Positions 9,000-16,045 of a stretch of DNA of 35,720 bases are shown in pieces (positions within the stretch are counted from its first letter, which is position 1; the number at the start of each line of letters is the position of its first letter). The notes beneath the pieces are model-generated. The model saw only the letters and a list, made by a program, of their open reading frames with translations, was not told where the DNA came from and made no database searches. The stretch is from CAZPAH01 sp964584495 (GTDB taxonomy: Bacteria; Krumholzibacteriota; Krumholzibacteriia; Krumholzibacteriales; Krumholzibacteriaceae): assembly GCA_964584495.1 (NCBI GenBank), contig CAZPAH010000013.1:1-35720 (forward strand), read 5' to 3'. A program made the position numbers and the translations under genes.

Positions 9000-10937
9000 T
9001 CAATCGAAGATGCCGCTGATAGCGGGATCCAGGTCGTCGAATCCGTGAAGCCACGCGACCCTCTCGGCGCGGAGCCTGTCCTTGAGCTTCAGAATCTCCT
9101 CCTCGCTGTAGAACCGCTTCTCGTCGAAACGGGAGAGATCGACACCCGGAACAGATACGGGGACCTCGTATCCCCAGTAATCCTCTTTCTTCCATTCTAT
9201 CCTCGAACGGGCTATCTCTCGGATGAATGCGGCGGAATCCTGTATCTTGATCTTCTGCCCGGCGAGGCAGTGGACCGTTACCAGGTCGTAATCGGCCCTC
9301 TTCTTGATCCCCGATTCTATCTCCTTGAAGATCGATTCCATTTCCTCCCTGAGCCTGAACCTCTCACCGCCGTGTTCGATCTCGAAGCGGACCTGGTTGA
9401 CTTTGAACTCCGCTTTTGTCCCATCCATAAGCTCCCTCTCGAGCTTCATCCCCCGCTGGGCGTGCCACTCGCCGGCCAGGTATTTCTTCAGTCTTTCCAT
9501 CGATCCCGGTGAATCGAGGCTCTCCGTCTCGACGTCGACCGCCCTGCCACCGAACCCTCCCGTGTTGAAAAGGAAACACTGGATATTGGGATTCTTCCTC
9601 AGAATATCGTAGAAGATATTTCCCTCCTCGCCCGGGGATCCGACGATGAACGGGTTTGTGCCGACCTCGAGGACCGACTGTCCCGCCTTCGTCGGGTCGG
9701 CGGCCGAGGTGAGGATCGATTCGCCCAGCACGAATGAAGCCGCGGCCTGCTTGGTATCGAGCTTCATAACCGGGGGTATTATCGTTTCCCTTCTCGTGAT
9801 GAAGAAGATCGTGTCGACGCGGTCGAGGTCTATCCTCTCGTCTGTGAAATCGAGATCCCTTCTGACGACGATGCCGCGTCCGTTGAGGCACTTGCCCCCC
9901 GGCACGTACGGATGATCGTACTTGAAGAAATCCACATCGAGGGTTTCCGGATCGACGTAAACGTTCTCGAGAACCGCCTTCGGATTGGTCGCCCCCGCAT
10001 ACAGGAGCGGCTGCCCCTCGCTCTCGAGCCCCTCGGTCTTGATATACGCATTGTCCTCGGTGCCGAAGGCTTCGCCGTTCCCCGAGAGAACAAAGAAGTC
10101 GTCCTGCCTTATGATCACCGTCTCGTTCTTATCCGGGTCGAGCCAGAAATGATGAACGGAAAGGGTGGTTTTCCCGGTCCCGCTCAACCCGAAAAAAAGA
10201 GCCCCCTTGTCCTCGAGCTTCCCCGAACGGTAATCGACGGCCCTTATCACCTTACCGCCGGCGTGAACCCCCAGGCCTCCTCCCGTACCTTTCTTGTACT
10301 TCACCTTCTCGTTGTACATCGCCATCCTGAGGTGTCCCTTCTTCACCTCCCCGAAGTAATCCGACCCCAGGGCGAAGGTAATCCTGCTGTCGGCATCGAC
10401 AAGGATGCTCACCGGAGGAAGCCCCTTGCCCTCAGCGTATTCCTGCCATTCGGGTATCATCAGCTGGACCTGGTCAGGCCGGCGGCCCTTCCACTCGTCC
10501 GGAATGTCGAAAATCAACTTGTCCCACATTACGAGGAGCCTCGCGTATTCCGGCGTTACGATCGTCCTGCAATAGTGCCTGTGCTCAGGGTGAAGCCCCA
10601 TCATCTTATCCATGACGAGCAGCCCGCCGCCCGACTCTATTATCTCCTCGAACCGCTCCGCCGCCGCTTCCAGTATCTTTCTCTTCGCGTCGTCGGGCTC
10701 TCCGAAGAACACCTCCGTCATCGAAGCGGACCTGCTCGTTTTTTTCGTCACGAAACAGGGAGACCCGTATCGGTTGAGCACGTCCCCGGCGCCCCTGACG
10801 CTCAGCGTCACCTTGTCCTTGAGCGAAAGGTCGAAGATCTTCTTCCTGTCGGCGACTAACTTGTCCGCCTTCTCGGCCGATGCGGTTATCCGCTCGACGA
10901 GACTCCACGTGAGGGTCTTTTTGGCGCTGCTCACCAC
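9000..10937 (-). CDS. pckA: Phosphoenolpyruvate carboxykinase, ATP-type, long divergent form
   Basis: Interconverts oxaloacetate plus ATP and PEP plus CO2 plus ADP. At 645 residues it is about 100 longer than the common ATP-type enzyme (about 540). The P-loop (kinase-1a) GLSGTGKTTLS at 250-260 is the ATP-family form. The metal/substrate segment YFGEVKKG (Y194, K199, K200), a histidine at 225 (GVHAGG) and the kinase-2 acidic pair RQDDFF (279-280) can be aligned to the family, as can NAYIKTEGL and VLENVYVDP. The GDDEHGW form of kinase-2 is replaced, and the usual CSAN after the histidine is missing, so this is a distant subfamily. Two adjacent GTG codons at 10937 and 10934 follow AAGGAG, and the second has the better spacing (5 nt). 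It lies 108 bp after citF on the same strand, which fits conversion of the oxaloacetate released from citrate. Confidence 0.87.
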   Translation of the reverse strand: MVSSAKKTLTWSLVERITASAEKADKLVADRKKIFDLSLKDKVTLSVRGAGDVLNRYGSPCFVTKKTSRSASMTEVFFGEPDDAKRKILEAAAERFEEIIESGGGLLVMDKMMGLHPEHRHYCRTIVTPEYARLLVMWDKLIFDIPDEWKGRRPDQVQLMIPEWQEYAEGKGLPPVSILVDADSRITFALGSDYFGEVKKGHLRMAMYNEKVKYKKGTGGGLGVHAGGKVIRAVDYRSGKLEDKGALFFGLSGTGKTTLSVHHFWLDPDKNETVIIRQDDFFVLSGNGEAFGTEDNAYIKTEGLESEGQPLLYAGATNPKAVLENVYVDPETLDVDFFKYDHPYVPGGKCLNGRGIVVRRDLDFTDERIDLDRVDTIFFITRRETIIPPVMKLDTKQAAASFVLGESILTSAADPTKAGQSVLEVGTNPFIVGSPGEEGNIFYDILRKNPNIQCFLFNTGGFGGRAVDVETESLDSPGSMERLKKYLAGEWHAQRGMKLERELMDGTKAEFKVNQVRFEIEHGGERFRLREEMESIFKEIESGIKKRADYDLVTVHCLAGQKIKIQDSAAFIREIARSRIEWKKEDYWGYEVPVSVPGVDLSRFDEKRFYSEEEILKLKDRLRAERVAWLHGFDDLDPAISGIFD

Positions 10938-11045
10938 ATCTCCTTTGCTTCACCCCCACGTCGAAAGACATGACGGCATCGTGCTTCAAGTTGACATGCT
11001 TCGGTGGAGAACCCGCAGCGACATCTGTAACTTCCCGCTTCGGGC

Positions 11046-12590
11046 CTAGACTTTCAGCTGCCTGACGGTATCGATGACCGTGCCGTCCCTGTATTCGATA
11101 AGCGCGACTATCCGCTCCTCGAACTCGGGCTTTTCCGGTGTTCCGGCCATATCGACCGCCATATTTCTCAGCTCCCCGATTGTTTTTATCGGCAGGTCGC
11201 TGCCGCGCAGGCGCTCAATGAGATCCTGCCTGGCCGGATTTACCGCTACTCCGCGTTCCGTGACCAGCACGTCGACCGTCTCCCCGGGAACGGTGACCGT
11301 CGTCACGCTGTCTACGATCGTCGATAGGCGCCCCCGAAGAAGCGGGGCCGTGATGATCGTGATCTGCGCATCGCATACGTCGGCGAACCCCCCGATGCCG
11401 TGCAGAAGCCAACCGTCCGTGTGCGTGTTGACATTCACGTTGAAATCGAGATCTATCTCGGTCGCTCCGAGAACGGCCGTCTTTACCCTTGTGGCGAAGT
11501 TGCCCTTCGTGTGGTAATTGTACGATGTGAAGGGATCGGTCTCGATGTGGTTGGCATTCTCCCTGAGCGACCTTATGCCCACCGTGTCGAAGCATTGCCC
11601 GTCCAGTATGCAGCCGATCAATCCTTCCTCCAGCATATCTACGAGAAACTTGTTCGATCCTCCCCGGGCAAAAGACGCTTTCACACCCTTCTCCCTCATT
11701 ATGTCGCCTATATATTTGAGGAATGCCAACGATATGCCGCCGGCACCGGACTGGAAGGAGAACTCCGGCTCGTCGATCACTCCGATATCGTTGACGAACC
11801 GCGCCGCATACCTGGCAATAAGCTGCCTTGTAGGGCTTTTCGTGATCCTGGTGGTTCCGGACACTATTTTCTCCGGGTCTCCGAGCCTGTCGACAGTGCA
11901 TACATGATCTACGTTGCCCCCCCTTATCACCCAGGGGTAGTTCGGGAACGGGACGAGGTTGTCCGTCACGACGATCACCCTGTCGGCGTAGAGTGAATCG
12001 GCGAGGGAATAGCTCATCACTCCGCAAGCCGACGGCCCGTTCATGCCGTTGCAGTTGCCGTGCGGGTCGGCCGAGGGCGCGGCTATAAAAGCGACATCTA
12101 TATGAAGATCCCCGTCCTGTATCGCCCTGTACCGCCCGCCGTGCGATCTGAGGATGCAGGTCTTACTCATCTTCCCCAGCGAACAGGCCCTTCCGACGGG
12201 TCCGTTCATCGATCCCTCTATGTGAGTTATTACGCCGTTCTCGATATGCTTTACCAAAGGCTCGTGAATCGGGAAAAGCGCCGAAGGGGCCAGCGCCAAT
12301 CCCTTAAGCCCGCGCGCGGCCAGCTTGTCGACGACCATGTTAATCAAAAAATCGCCGTTCCTTATATGGTGATGGAACGAGACCGTCATCCCGTCCTCGA
12401 TGCGGCAAGCGTCGATGGCCTCGTCGAGAGATCCGAGAAGCTTGTTCCCGTAGTCCACGACCGCCCTTATCGGCGGCCCCACCTTTCTCCCCCCCCCGTG
12501 ATCGGCGTGGGCTCCCATGAAAGGTTTTATCTTCCGTCCGTCGATTTCATCCGGGATCATCCGCCCTACGGCGTTGCGGACCATCTTCAT
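11046..12590 (-). CDS. citF: Citrate lyase alpha subunit (citrate:acetyl-ACP/CoA transferase)
   Basis: In classical citrate lyase the alpha subunit swaps the acetyl group on the carrier for citrate, making citryl-ACP, which the beta subunit then splits. The 514 residues match CitF over the whole length: GRKIKPFMGAHADHGG near the N-terminus, then VSFHHHIRNGD, GSMNGPVGRA, ADPHGNCNGMNGPSACG, FSFQSGAGG, FARGGSNKFLVDML and DVLVTERGVAVNPAR. The ATG at 12590 overlaps the stop of the upstream citDE gene (ATGA), so translation is probably coupled, and GGGGAGGG lies just upstream. The accessory genes citC, citX and citG, needed to make and load the prosthetic group, are not in this window. That fits the carrier anomaly described under the neighbouring gene. 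The function may therefore be a CoA-dependent variant. Confidence 0.93.
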   Translation of the reverse strand: MKMVRNAVGRMIPDEIDGRKIKPFMGAHADHGGGRKVGPPIRAVVDYGNKLLGSLDEAIDACRIEDGMTVSFHHHIRNGDFLINMVVDKLAARGLKGLALAPSALFPIHEPLVKHIENGVITHIEGSMNGPVGRACSLGKMSKTCILRSHGGRYRAIQDGDLHIDVAFIAAPSADPHGNCNGMNGPSACGVMSYSLADSLYADRVIVVTDNLVPFPNYPWVIRGGNVDHVCTVDRLGDPEKIVSGTTRITKSPTRQLIARYAARFVNDIGVIDEPEFSFQSGAGGISLAFLKYIGDIMREKGVKASFARGGSNKFLVDMLEEGLIGCILDGQCFDTVGIRSLRENANHIETDPFTSYNYHTKGNFATRVKTAVLGATEIDLDFNVNVNTHTDGWLLHGIGGFADVCDAQITIITAPLLRGRLSTIVDSVTTVTVPGETVDVLVTERGVAVNPARQDLIERLRGSDLPIKTIGELRNMAVDMAGTPEKPEFEERIVALIEYRDGTVIDTVRQLKV

Positions 12591-13840
12591 GACCCTCCCC
12601 CTGTCGATCCTTGGCCTGATGCCGGCCCGCCTCCGTTATCGTCCCCGTCCAGAAGATGGAGCGCTTCCGCGAGCCGCAGAATCTTCCTCGCCCTCGCCTC
12701 AATCGGCGCGTCTATCATCTTGCTCCCTATAGTGGCCACCCCGCTTCCCGCGCTTCTGGCTTTTTCGATCGCGGAGACGACCTTCTTCGCATACTCTATC
12801 CGTTCCGGGGTGGGAGCGAATACTCCGTGTATCGGCTCTATCTGAGCCGGATGGATCACTCCCTTCCCTTCGAACCCGATGGCCATCGCCTCCCGCGTGC
12901 TCTCTATAAGCCCCTCCATGTCCCCGGTGTCCGAGAAAACTGTATCGATCGCCTGCACTCCCGCCGCCTTGGCGCCCAGCACCAGAAGGGACCGGGCGAC
13001 GAAACTTTCCTTTCCCTCCCTGGTTCTTTCGACACCGATATCGGCGGTGAAGTCCTCGGCGCCGAAGCAAAGGGCCACGACCCTTTCGCTGGCGGCTCCT
13101 ATCTCGTACGAGTTGAGTATCCCCCGCGCGGTCTCGATGAGGGGCATGAGCAGGACCGGATTCTCGATCCCTCTTTCATTCTCGACCCTCGAAGCTATCT
13201 CCTCGACCTCCTTGACATCCGACCCCTTTTCGCATTTGGGTATGAGTATCGTATCGATGCCAGCGGGGACGATCATCTCCAGGTCTTCCCGCCCGTATTC
13301 GGTGGAGAGGGGATTGATCCTGACGATCCTTTCCGAATCCCCGAAATCTACGGTAAGGAGAGTGTTTCGAACAAGGACGCGCGCCGCGTCCTTCTCCAGG
13401 GGCGCAACCGAATCTTCCAGGTCGAGAATGACGCAATCGGCTCCGAAAAGACCCCCGTTACGCATCAAGTCGGGATTATTGCCGGGCATGTAGAGACGCG
13501 TTCTCCGCAACCTCCCGCGCCGTGGCGGGCCGTAATCTACCTTCTTTTCCGGGAGACATCCCGGTTCCTTCACGAGGTAAATCCTTCTCGCCGCAGCCTC
13601 GATCCTCGCCTGGATGACGTAATCGAGAGCTCCCATATCGTTGATCTTCAGCGCGCATTTTTTCACTCCAAGCGCCGACAGGGAAGCCTGCGCCGTTTTG
13701 CGAATGCTGCCGCCGAACATATGTCCGACCGTGCTTTCGATATCTACCAGACACCCGTCACTATCAGATTTTTTGAGATTAACGTAAAGATCGCCCTTTT
13801 GTTCGAGTCTCCCAGCGTGCGTTTCATTCAATTCACTCAT
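12587..13840 (-). CDS. Citrate lyase gamma-beta fusion (CitD carrier domain plus CitE lyase domain)
   Basis: A 417-residue fusion. Residues of about 8-90 match the acyl carrier CitD (AGRLEQKGD, FGGSIRKT, INDMGALDYVIQARIEAA). Residues of about 112-400 are the CitE citryl lyase, with RTRLYMPGNNP (113-123), DLEDSVAP (140-147), RINPL (174), PLIETARG and FGAEDFTADIG. In characterised CitD the prosthetic group is attached to Ser14 within LES(S/G)D. Here the segment reads LEQKGD (12-17) and no serine is present there, so phosphoribosyl-dephospho-CoA cannot be attached in the usual way. I choose the ATG at 13840 because the CitD alignment begins there and a GGAAG lies upstream. The in-frame ATG at 13897 would add 19 unrelated residues and its AGGAG directly abuts the codon. 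The stop overlaps the citF start. A good promoter lies about 90 bp upstream. Confidence 0.9.
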   Translation of the reverse strand: MSELNETHAGRLEQKGDLYVNLKKSDSDGCLVDIESTVGHMFGGSIRKTAQASLSALGVKKCALKINDMGALDYVIQARIEAAARRIYLVKEPGCLPEKKVDYGPPRRGRLRRTRLYMPGNNPDLMRNGGLFGADCVILDLEDSVAPLEKDAARVLVRNTLLTVDFGDSERIVRINPLSTEYGREDLEMIVPAGIDTILIPKCEKGSDVKEVEEIASRVENERGIENPVLLMPLIETARGILNSYEIGAASERVVALCFGAEDFTADIGVERTREGKESFVARSLLVLGAKAAGVQAIDTVFSDTGDMEGLIESTREAMAIGFEGKGVIHPAQIEPIHGVFAPTPERIEYAKKVVSAIEKARSAGSGVATIGSKMIDAPIEARARKILRLAEALHLLDGDDNGGGPASGQGSTGGGS

Positions 13841-13933
13841 GCCCCCACTTCCGCTAAAGGTCAGGACCCGGGATAGCCAAACCGCCGCGGCCGGCATCTC
13901 CTGTTGCCGTATCTTTCGGCGACGCCAACACTC

Positions 13934-13962
13934 AATCTAATCGATCGAATTTTCAATGTCAA
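13934..13962 (-). promoter_or_regulatory. Strong sigma-70-type promoter for citDE-citF(-pckA)
   Basis: Read on the minus strand: TTGACA (13962-13957), a 17-bp spacer, TAGATT (13939-13934). The -35 is perfect and the -10 matches at four of six positions. Transcription would start near 13927, leaving an 85-90 nt leader. The spacer contains the palindrome ATCGAT and AT-rich sequence. Confidence 0.6.
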
Positions 13963-14050
13963 AAGGGATCGGTGTAAAAATCGATAAAAATCGCCCCGCA
14001 CCCTATTTCCCCTCTACTCTTATCTTTTATCTGCGGGATTGGGCGGCGCG

Positions 14051-14087
14051 GTAAAATAAGGGGCGGACTGCCCGACAGTCCACCCCT
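14051..14087 (-). terminator. Rho-independent terminator (minus strand)
   Basis: On the minus strand AGGGGTGGACTG and CAGTCCGCCCCT form a 12-bp stem (one G-U pair) around a TCGGG loop, followed by TATTTTAC. On the plus strand the same stem has an A-C mismatch, so it acts leftward. It ends transcripts coming from pyk or from a small RNA, upstream of the cit promoter. Confidence 0.7.
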
Positions 14088-14220
14088 CAGGTCCCGAAGG
14101 ATTTGAAAAAATCTTGCTGCTCAAGCCCCTTCGGCTTTTAACACCCCCGTATGAACCTTTCTCTTAACGTTGGGGGGGAGGCCCCAGTTGATATAAGAGT
14201 AACCGCGGGCTCAACGATAG
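14051..14220 (-). ncRNA. Candidate structured non-coding RNA or long pyk 3' UTR element
   Basis: The segment is dense in pairing. CCGAAGG (14094-14100) is complementary to CCTTCGG (14128-14134) and encloses the hairpin GATTT-GAAA-AAATC (14100-14113). C-rich and G-rich runs near 14142-14175 can pair, and GTTGA/TCAAC arms bracket the distal part. The minus-strand product would end at the terminator 14087-14051, with about 170 nt of structured RNA. I cannot match it to 6S, tmRNA, SRP, RNase P or a known riboswitch. No clear promoter is visible, so it could also be the tail of the pyk transcript. Strand choice rests on the terminator, whose stem is fully paired (with one G-U) only on the minus strand. 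Confidence 0.4.
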
Positions 14221-14263
14221 GTGTCTTGCATCTTGTTTAATATCAAATAATATGCCATAAATT

Positions 14264-14322
14264 ACGCATAATTGCGCATCGGTCTGGGGATGGGTAGTCC
14301 ACACCACGCAATAATTGTGCAT
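14264..14322. repeat. Two copies of an ACGCA(A)TAATTGYGCAT direct repeat
   Basis: Copy 1 at 14264-14279 and copy 2 at 14306-14322 differ by one insertion and one C/T change. Their starts are 42 bp apart, four helical turns. Each copy is itself an imperfect palindrome centred on AATT. The arrangement resembles a pair of binding sites for a dimeric regulator. Confidence 0.5.
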
Positions 14323-14335
14323 AACGCATATAACA

Positions 14336-14355
14336 CGATAAATTATCGGCCGATA
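14336..14355. repeat. Overlapping palindromes in the AT-rich segment
   Basis: CGATAAATTATCG (14336-14348; 6-bp arms around one base) overlaps the perfect 12-bp palindrome TATCGGCCGATA (14344-14355). These may be operator sites or small hairpins. They lie between the direct repeats and the end of pyk. Confidence 0.45.
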
Positions 14356-14482
14356 CAGAAAGAGGCGGCGGCGGCGCGCAAACAGTATTTTAGCGGTTTT
14401 TCAACATATTTCTATTTTTTTGAGCGGGGGGAAGCTTATAAATTATTTTAACTCATTGTTAAACCGCGTAAACAATTTTTCC

Positions 14483-15886
14483 TCAAATGTCAAACACGTG
14501 TACGGTGTTGCTCGATCTTCTTTCCCTTGTTGGAATTCCGGCAGTCAGCACTATCTTTCCGGCAAATCCCGCCTCCCTGACCTTCTCGCGGGCTATGGCA
14601 AATATCTTTTCAGTATCCTCTATGCGTTCTACGGGAACCGCCCTGACCCCCCAGACGAGGGACAGCTGCCTTACGACGGGGATAAAATCGGTAAGGGCAA
14701 GGATCGGCATCTCCGGTCTTCGCCTTGCAACGAGCTGCGCCGTCTTTCCCGAATGAGTCAGAACGACGATGGCCTTGGCTCCCACCTCCCCGGCGATCTT
14801 CACAGCCCCCGAGCAGACCGCGTCTGCTAGCGCTTCACCCTTTCCGGGACTCACCAACCCGTCGATATCTACCGGCGTGAATATCTTCCCTCTGTATGAT
14901 TCCATCTTCTCGATAATCCTGCTCATCATCTCCACCGATTCGACCGGGTAACGTCCCGTCGCCGTCTCGGCGGAGAGCATCACCGCATCCGTGCCGTCAA
15001 GAACGGCATTAGCCACATCGCTCGCCTCCGCCCTCGTCGGTCTTTCGCTCAACACCATCGATTCGAGCATCTGCGTCGCCGTTATCACCGGTTTTCCCCG
15101 CTGCATGCATGCCGCGATGAGTTTCTTCTGGACTACCGGCACTTCCTCCGTAGGAATCTCCACGCCGAGATCCCCCCTGGCTATCATCACCCCGTCCGTC
15201 TCGAACAGTATCTCCTCGAGGCTATCCAGCGCTTCCTGCTTCTCTATCTTCGAGACGATCCTGGCGGTCGAATCGGCCGCGCTGATAAGTGTCCGCAGCT
15301 CCCTTACCTCGCCCGCGCTTCTCACAAAAGATAGCGCCACTAGATCGACTCCCAATTCGAGGCCGAACTGGAGATCCTCCCTGTCTTTTTCCGTCAGAGC
15401 CGGCGAGCTCACCTTCACTCCCGGAAGGTTCACTCCTTTCCTGGATGTGAGGACCCCACCGTGGATCACCCTGCAGCGCAGATCCTTTCTCCCAACGGCC
15501 TCGGCCACCAGATGAATTATCCCGTCGGATAGATAAATGTTGTCCCCGGGTTCGACGTCCTTGGGAAGGTCGGGGTATGTGACGAAGATCACCTTTTCTC
15601 CAGCGGCACCCGGATCGGTAGTGAGGGTGATGACGTTGCCCTTCTCGAGATCTATCTCTCCACCCGGGATATCGCCTACCCGTATCTTGGGTCCCTGCAG
15701 ATCCTGCATGATCGCCACGGTATTGCTAAGTTTTCTCAGCTTCTTGTAAACTTCCCTGTGTTCGTCGTAGCTCCCGTGAGAGAAGTTCATCCTTGCCACA
15801 TCCATGCCGGCCTCGACGAGTTTCGCAAGCGTCTTCTCGTCCCACGACGCCGGTCCTATGGTGGCTACAATCTTTGCCCTTTTCAA
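14483..15886 (-). CDS. pyk: Pyruvate kinase
   Basis: Converts PEP and ADP to pyruvate and ATP, the last step of glycolysis. The 467 residues from the chosen start match the usual 470-480. Seen: KRAKIVATIGPAS at the N-terminus, MDVARMNFSHG, MQDLQGPKIRVGD, the catalytic lysine and metal-site segment SKIEKQEALDS, GVMIARGDLGVEIP, and ITATQMLESM with the RPTRAEASDVANAV that follows. The C-terminal domain has VLTHSGKTAQLVARRRP. I choose TTG at 15886 because it gives exactly the family N-terminus and has GGAGG six bases upstream. Reading further upstream to 15979 adds 31 residues without homology. It is divergent from the glycosyltransferase at 16046 and lies upstream of the cit/pck genes on the same strand, separated from them by a terminator and a separate promoter. 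Confidence 0.95.
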   Translation of the reverse strand: MKRAKIVATIGPASWDEKTLAKLVEAGMDVARMNFSHGSYDEHREVYKKLRKLSNTVAIMQDLQGPKIRVGDIPGGEIDLEKGNVITLTTDPGAAGEKVIFVTYPDLPKDVEPGDNIYLSDGIIHLVAEAVGRKDLRCRVIHGGVLTSRKGVNLPGVKVSSPALTEKDREDLQFGLELGVDLVALSFVRSAGEVRELRTLISAADSTARIVSKIEKQEALDSLEEILFETDGVMIARGDLGVEIPTEEVPVVQKKLIAACMQRGKPVITATQMLESMVLSERPTRAEASDVANAVLDGTDAVMLSAETATGRYPVESVEMMSRIIEKMESYRGKIFTPVDIDGLVSPGKGEALADAVCSGAVKIAGEVGAKAIVVLTHSGKTAQLVARRRPEMPILALTDFIPVVRQLSLVWGVRAVPVERIEDTEKIFAIAREKVREAGFAGKIVLTAGIPTRERRSSNTVHVFDI

Positions 15887-15967
15887 ACACCACCTCCGTG
15901 GAAAATCTTTACAGGACGCTCTTTCGGCGATGATATCAGCTTGGGGCCCGCGGGGCGATGAAAAACG

Positions 15968-15997
15968 ATGACAAAACATGGAAGGTCACTGTAAGAT
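15968..15997 (+). promoter_or_regulatory. Candidate promoter for the GT4 gene
   Basis: ATGACA (15968-15973), an 18-bp spacer, TAAGAT (15992-15997) directly preceded by TG. Transcription would start about 40 nt before the TTG at 16046. The match is moderate. Confidence 0.35.
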
Positions 15998-16030
15998 TCA
16001 ACAGCCGCAAAGGGCCGAGAGGGTCGCGGC

Positions 16031-16043
16031 AGGAGGGCCTCCT
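16031..16043 (+). promoter_or_regulatory. Shine-Dalgarno site inside a small hairpin
   Basis: AGGAG (16031-16035) is followed after GGC by CTCCT (16039-16043), so the ribosome binding site of the TTG-started GT4 gene can fold on itself (AGGAG-GGC-CTCCT). The hairpin would hide the site and lower translation unless opened. That it regulates is inference. Confidence 0.4.
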
Positions 16044-16045
16044 TT

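Larger units (their letters stand above)
13963..14482. other. 520-bp non-coding region between the cit promoter and pyk
   Basis: No convincing gene on either strand. From left to right it holds a terminator read on the minus strand (14051-14087), a highly folded segment to about 14220, then an AT-rich stretch unlike its GC-rich neighbours with repeats and palindromes (14264-14355), and finally the AT-rich 3' flank of pyk. The cit promoter lies outside it, so this block is not simply the cit promoter region. Confidence 0.6.

Noticed and set aside
12656..13876. 406-codon open frame on the plus strand across citDE
   Set aside because: It is antisense to the CitD-CitE fusion and has no family signature. 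It is a by-product of codon bias.
14088..14140. Resemblance of the plus strand (TCAGGTCCCGAAGG) to the SRP RNA core
   Set aside because: The GGUCAGG...GGAAGCAGCC pattern is not continued, and the internal loops of the SRP Alu/S domain are missing. The terminator also supports the other strand.
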